Part shown: positions 6,749 to 8,550 of the stretch, piece after piece
How the letters are laid out: the number at the start of each line of letters is the position of its first letter
How positions within the stretch are numbered: position 1 is the stretch's first letter
Assembly: GCA_007131945.1 (NCBI GenBank)
Contig: SLPP01000259.1
Location: 1 to 8,550 of the forward strand
Direction of reading: 5' to 3'
DNA: 8,550 nucleotides
Origin: Paracoccaceae bacterium
GTDB lineage: Bacteria > Pseudomonadota > Alphaproteobacteria > Rhodobacterales > Rhodobacteraceae
The notes under the pieces: generated by a model
The model's input: the letters and a program-made list of their open reading frames with translations, nothing else
The model's database searches: none
What the model was told of the DNA's origin: nothing
Made by a program: the position numbers and the translations under genes

Positions 6749-7870
6749 ATGTTGCATGTCGACATTCCCACGCAGGCCGAGGTCGGCAAGCTCGTCGCGT
6801 CCCGCGGCGAAGCCCTGATCAGCATCTATCTGAAGACCACGCCCGAGACGCAGCACATCGACGCCGCGCGCACGCGACTGAAGCAGCTGACAAATGACGC
6901 GGTCGCCCAGCTCGAGGCAGTCGGCGTCGCCAAGCGCACGATCTGGCCCATCGAGGAACAGCTGCACGACCTTGTGGACGATGACGATTTCTGGACCATG
7001 CAGGCGAACAGCCTGGCCGTGTTCGTCACCCCGGACTCGCTGCGCACCCACCGGTTACCCAACCATCTGACCGAAACCGTGCAGGTGGCGGACCGCTTCC
7101 ATCTGAAACCGCTCCTGCGCGCCGTCTCGATGCCGCAGCATGCCTTCATCCTGGCGCTCGCCGAAAACGAGGTGCGGGTGATCGAACTCCTTGGTGACCA
7201 GCCGGCGAAGGAGGTCCGCGTTCCGAACATGCCGCGGGATGCCGCCTCGGTCGCCGGTACCGCCAACGTCAATTCGCGCAGCTATTCGGGCCGTCAGGGC
7301 AGCGGCGAAGGGCAGAAACACCATCTGCGGCAGTACTGCCGGCGGATCGACGCAGCTTTGCGCGGTCTGCTCTCGGGCCGGTCGGAGCCGCTGATCCTGG
7401 CCGCGACCGACCCGCTTCTGTCGATCTATCGCTCGATCAACACCTATGCCCATCTGGCCGATGCCGCGATCGAGACCAGCCCGGCGCGGATACCCGCGCA
7501 TGATCTGGGCACCGAGGCGCGCAGGATCGTCGACCAGTTGAACGCGGCGTCGGTCGCGGCCTTCGGCCGGCTCTATGCCGAGCGCGAGAACGAGGGCCGC
7601 GCCACGACGCAGATCGCGCAGGCCGCGCGGGCCGCGACATTCGGCGCCGTGGACACGCTTCTCGTCGACATGGACAGCGTGGTGCCCGGACTGGTCGACG
7701 AGGCGACGGGCGAGATCACCCTCGACGAGGAAGACAGCGCCGTCAGCTACGGCGTCGTCGACGAGATCGCCGGTCGTGTGCTGGCCAATGGCGGCCGGGT
7801 TCTCGCCGTGCGTCGCGGCGACATCCCGCAAGAGACCGAACTGGCCGCGATCCTGCGCTACGCCATCTGA
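6749..7870 (+). CDS. Bacterial eRF1/Pelota-like protein (baeRF superfamily, probably family 11)
   Basis: This 373-residue soluble protein resembles the bacterial archaeo-eukaryotic release factor-like (baeRF) proteins, described from comparative analysis as possible ribosome-rescue or termination-related factors. Older annotations often call them hypothetical or chemotaxis proteins. Visible landmarks are ISIYLKTTP near the N-terminus, FHLKPLLR (117-124) opening the central domain, a Gly/Ser-rich loop with GEGQK (186-190) followed by HHLRQYCRRID, RSINTYAH (228-235), and a C-terminal VSYGVVDEIAGRVLANGGRVLAVRR (about 332-356, read in two parts) like the last domain of eRF1/Pelota. The GEGQ loop lies where eRF1 has GGQ, the residues that trigger peptide release. 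The start ATG has a strong ribosome binding site. Family membership is recognised from sequence; the exact subfamily and any role on the ribosome are uncertain. Confidence 0.7.
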   Translation: MLHVDIPTQAEVGKLVASRGEALISIYLKTTPETQHIDAARTRLKQLTNDAVAQLEAVGVAKRTIWPIEEQLHDLVDDDDFWTMQANSLAVFVTPDSLRTHRLPNHLTETVQVADRFHLKPLLRAVSMPQHAFILALAENEVRVIELLGDQPAKEVRVPNMPRDAASVAGTANVNSRSYSGRQGSGEGQKHHLRQYCRRIDAALRGLLSGRSEPLILAATDPLLSIYRSINTYAHLADAAIETSPARIPAHDLGTEARRIVDQLNAASVAAFGRLYAERENEGRATTQIAQAARAATFGAVDTLLVDMDSVVPGLVDEATGEITLDEEDSAVSYGVVDEIAGRVLANGGRVLAVRRGDIPQETELAAILRYAI

Positions 7871-8075
7871 CGTCGGGCGGCGGGGCGAAGCGTCGGGGCC
7901 GGGCATTCGTCCGGCCTCCGGGCTGCCGGCGCCGCCCCCGCGATGTTTGCGCCGCGGGCGCCGATAGGATTGCCGCGCCGGCCTGCGCCGGGCGGGCGCG
8001 GCACCGTTTCGGCCTCCTCCCGGCGACCGCGTGTCGCATCCCGCCCGCGAAGTGCCGCATCCGCGCATTTTCTGC
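7871..8075. other. Intergenic stretch between the baeRF gene and serC
   Basis: This is the left part of a 285-bp non-coding spacer. Apart from the hairpin at 7895-7918 I see no gene on either strand: open frames crossing it are GC-driven shadows without a ribosome binding site or recognisable protein. It is the longest gap without a gene in the window. Confidence 0.5.
7895..7918 (+). terminator. GC-rich hairpin after the baeRF gene (possible terminator)
   Basis: GGCCGG (7897-7902) pairs with CCGGCC (7911-7916) around an 8-base loop, extended by a G-T and a G-C pair to 7895/7918. It sits 24 bases after the stop codon. No T-run follows, so it may act as a 3' protecting hairpin instead of an intrinsic terminator. 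Confidence 0.35.
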
Positions 8076-8104
8076 TTGTGCGGGCGACGGGGGCGCCGTA
8101 TGGG
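8076..8104 (+). promoter_or_regulatory. Likely housekeeping promoter of serC
   Basis: TTGTGC (8076-8081) is separated by 17 bases from TATGGG (8099-8104). The start of transcription would fall near 8111, exactly where the conserved-looking leader RNA begins. This agreement supports the call although both hexamers are imperfect. Confidence 0.5.
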
Positions 8105-8107
8105 CGT

Positions 8108-8158
8108 GAGTGGGACACCCCTCCCCAACGAGGGGCGCGTATCTGGAAGGATAGCATG
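8108..8158 (+). ncRNA. serC leader RNA motif overlapping the ribosome binding site
   Basis: Two structures are visible. The first is a perfect 6-bp hairpin CCCCTC/GAGGGG (8118-8123 and 8130-8135) with loop CCCAAC. The second is a short stem TATC/GATA (8140-8143 and 8150-8153) whose loop and edge contain the GGAAGG ribosome binding site of serC. A serC leader motif reported upstream of serC-serA operons in alphaproteobacteria (Rfam family serC) is described as having a final stem that overlaps the serC ribosome binding site, which matches. The regulatory signal is unknown. The match is from memory of the motif's description, not a covariance search. Confidence 0.65.
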
Positions 8159-8550
8159 ACCGACGTCAAGACCCCGGCCGCGCGGCCGGCAAATCCGCGC
8201 TTCTCCTCGGGCCCCTGCGCCAAGATCCCCACATTCTCGCTGGACCTGCTGGCCGCCGCCCCGCTCGGCCGGTCGCACCGTGCCGCCATCGGCAAGGCGA
8301 AGCTCGCCCGCGCGATCGATCTCACCCGCGAAATCCTCGGCGTGCCCGCCGACTACCGCATCGGCATCGTGCCGGCCTCGGATACCGGCGCGGTCGAGAT
8401 GGCGATGTGGTCGCTCCTCGGGCCCCGCCCCGTCGAGATGCTCGCCTGGGAAAGTTTCGGCGAGGGATGGGTCACCGATGCGGTGAAGCAACTCAAGCTC
8501 GACGCCACCGTGCGCAAGGCGCCCTACGGGCAGATCGTCGACTTGGCCGA
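8156..8550 (+). CDS. serC: Phosphoserine aminotransferase, N-terminal part
   Basis: SerC is a pyridoxal-phosphate enzyme. It transfers an amino group from glutamate to 3-phosphohydroxypyruvate, giving phosphoserine in serine synthesis; the enzyme also serves in pyridoxal-phosphate synthesis in bacteria using the DXP-dependent route. The window holds the first 131 codons and two bases of a gene usually about 380-390 codons long in alphaproteobacteria. Visible hallmarks are NPRFSSGPCAKIP (13-25), LGRSHRAAIGKAKL (about 38-51), ILGVPADYRIGIVPASDTGAVEMAMW (about 62-87, read in parts), and ESFGEGW. The VPASDTGA segment is the phosphate/cofactor-binding loop of this subfamily. The start ATG at 8156 follows GGAAGG at five bases. 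The gene lies behind its own promoter and leader RNA; serA would be expected next, beyond the window. Confidence 0.95.
   Translation, partial: MTDVKTPAARPANPRFSSGPCAKIPTFSLDLLAAAPLGRSHRAAIGKAKLARAIDLTREILGVPADYRIGIVPASDTGAVEMAMWSLLGPRPVEMLAWESFGEGWVTDAVKQLKLDATVRKAPYGQIVDLA

Noticed and set aside
3784..6825. A 1013-codon open frame on the minus strand opposite lysC, ptsP and the baeRF start
   Set aside because: It is antisense to genes with clear family motifs. Its product is rich in Arg, Ala, Asp, Gly and His in the way typical of shadows of high-GC coding sequence. No ribosome binding site or domain is recognisable.
7055..8491. A 478-codon minus-strand open frame opposite the baeRF gene and serC
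   Set aside because: It crosses two genes and the serC promoter and leader. Its composition is that of a GC-driven shadow, with no motif or start signal.
1..8550. Mobile element, CRISPR array, tRNA or rRNA
   Set aside because: No transposase or integrase, no terminal repeats with target duplication, no regularly spaced repeats, and no tRNA-like cloverleaf or rRNA sequence were seen by eye.

Overview
The window is high-GC bacterial chromosome with tightly packed housekeeping genes. It suggests an alphaproteobacterium of the Rhodobacterales (Rhodobacter/Rhodovulum/Paracoccus-like). The reasons are protein character (a Mcl2-type malyl-CoA thioesterase, RimO, DUF1178, LysC, PtsP), lysC directly followed by ptsP, and a serC start preceded by what looks like the alphaproteobacterial serC leader RNA. 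This assignment rests on recognition, not on a search.

Layout. Positions 1-2432 are on the minus strand: the first 17 codons of an NnrU-family membrane protein (1-53), a CitE-superfamily malyl-CoA thioesterase (55-927), a 116-bp gap with a possible operator and a cluster of inverted repeats (928-1043), and rimO (1044-2432). A divergent spacer (2433-2559) leads to plus-strand genes: a DUF1178 zinc-ribbon-like protein (2560-2994), lysC (3094-4356), ptsP (4387-6636), a bacterial eRF1-like (baeRF) protein (6749-7870), a 285-bp spacer with a promoter and leader RNA, and the start of serC (8156 to the window edge).

The most striking observation is a single in-frame amber codon (TAG, 4951-4953) in ptsP. 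It lies exactly at the junction between the sensory GAF domain and the enzyme I part. The frame is otherwise intact on both sides and all catalytic motifs remain. The expected residue is Gln (CAG), so one C-to-T change explains it. This could be a recent nonsense mutation, a sequencing error, or a readthrough or split-gene situation.

Three further points deserve attention. lysC carries a strong Shine-Dalgarno sequence five bases before an internal in-frame ATG (3844), placed as expected for a separately made regulatory beta subunit. The baeRF protein has a GEGQ loop resembling the GGQ loop of eukaryotic/archaeal release factors. The serC ribosome binding site sits in the loop of a small hairpin within the leader.

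Functionally, the genes cover C2/C3 assimilation (malyl-CoA hydrolysis), ribosome modification (RimO), entry to the aspartate amino-acid family (LysC), the nitrogen phosphotransferase signalling chain (PtsP), a possible ribosome-associated factor, and serine synthesis (SerC). They look like several adjacent transcription units, not one dedicated pathway. I see no mobile element, CRISPR array, tRNA or rRNA, and no convincing new multi-gene system.
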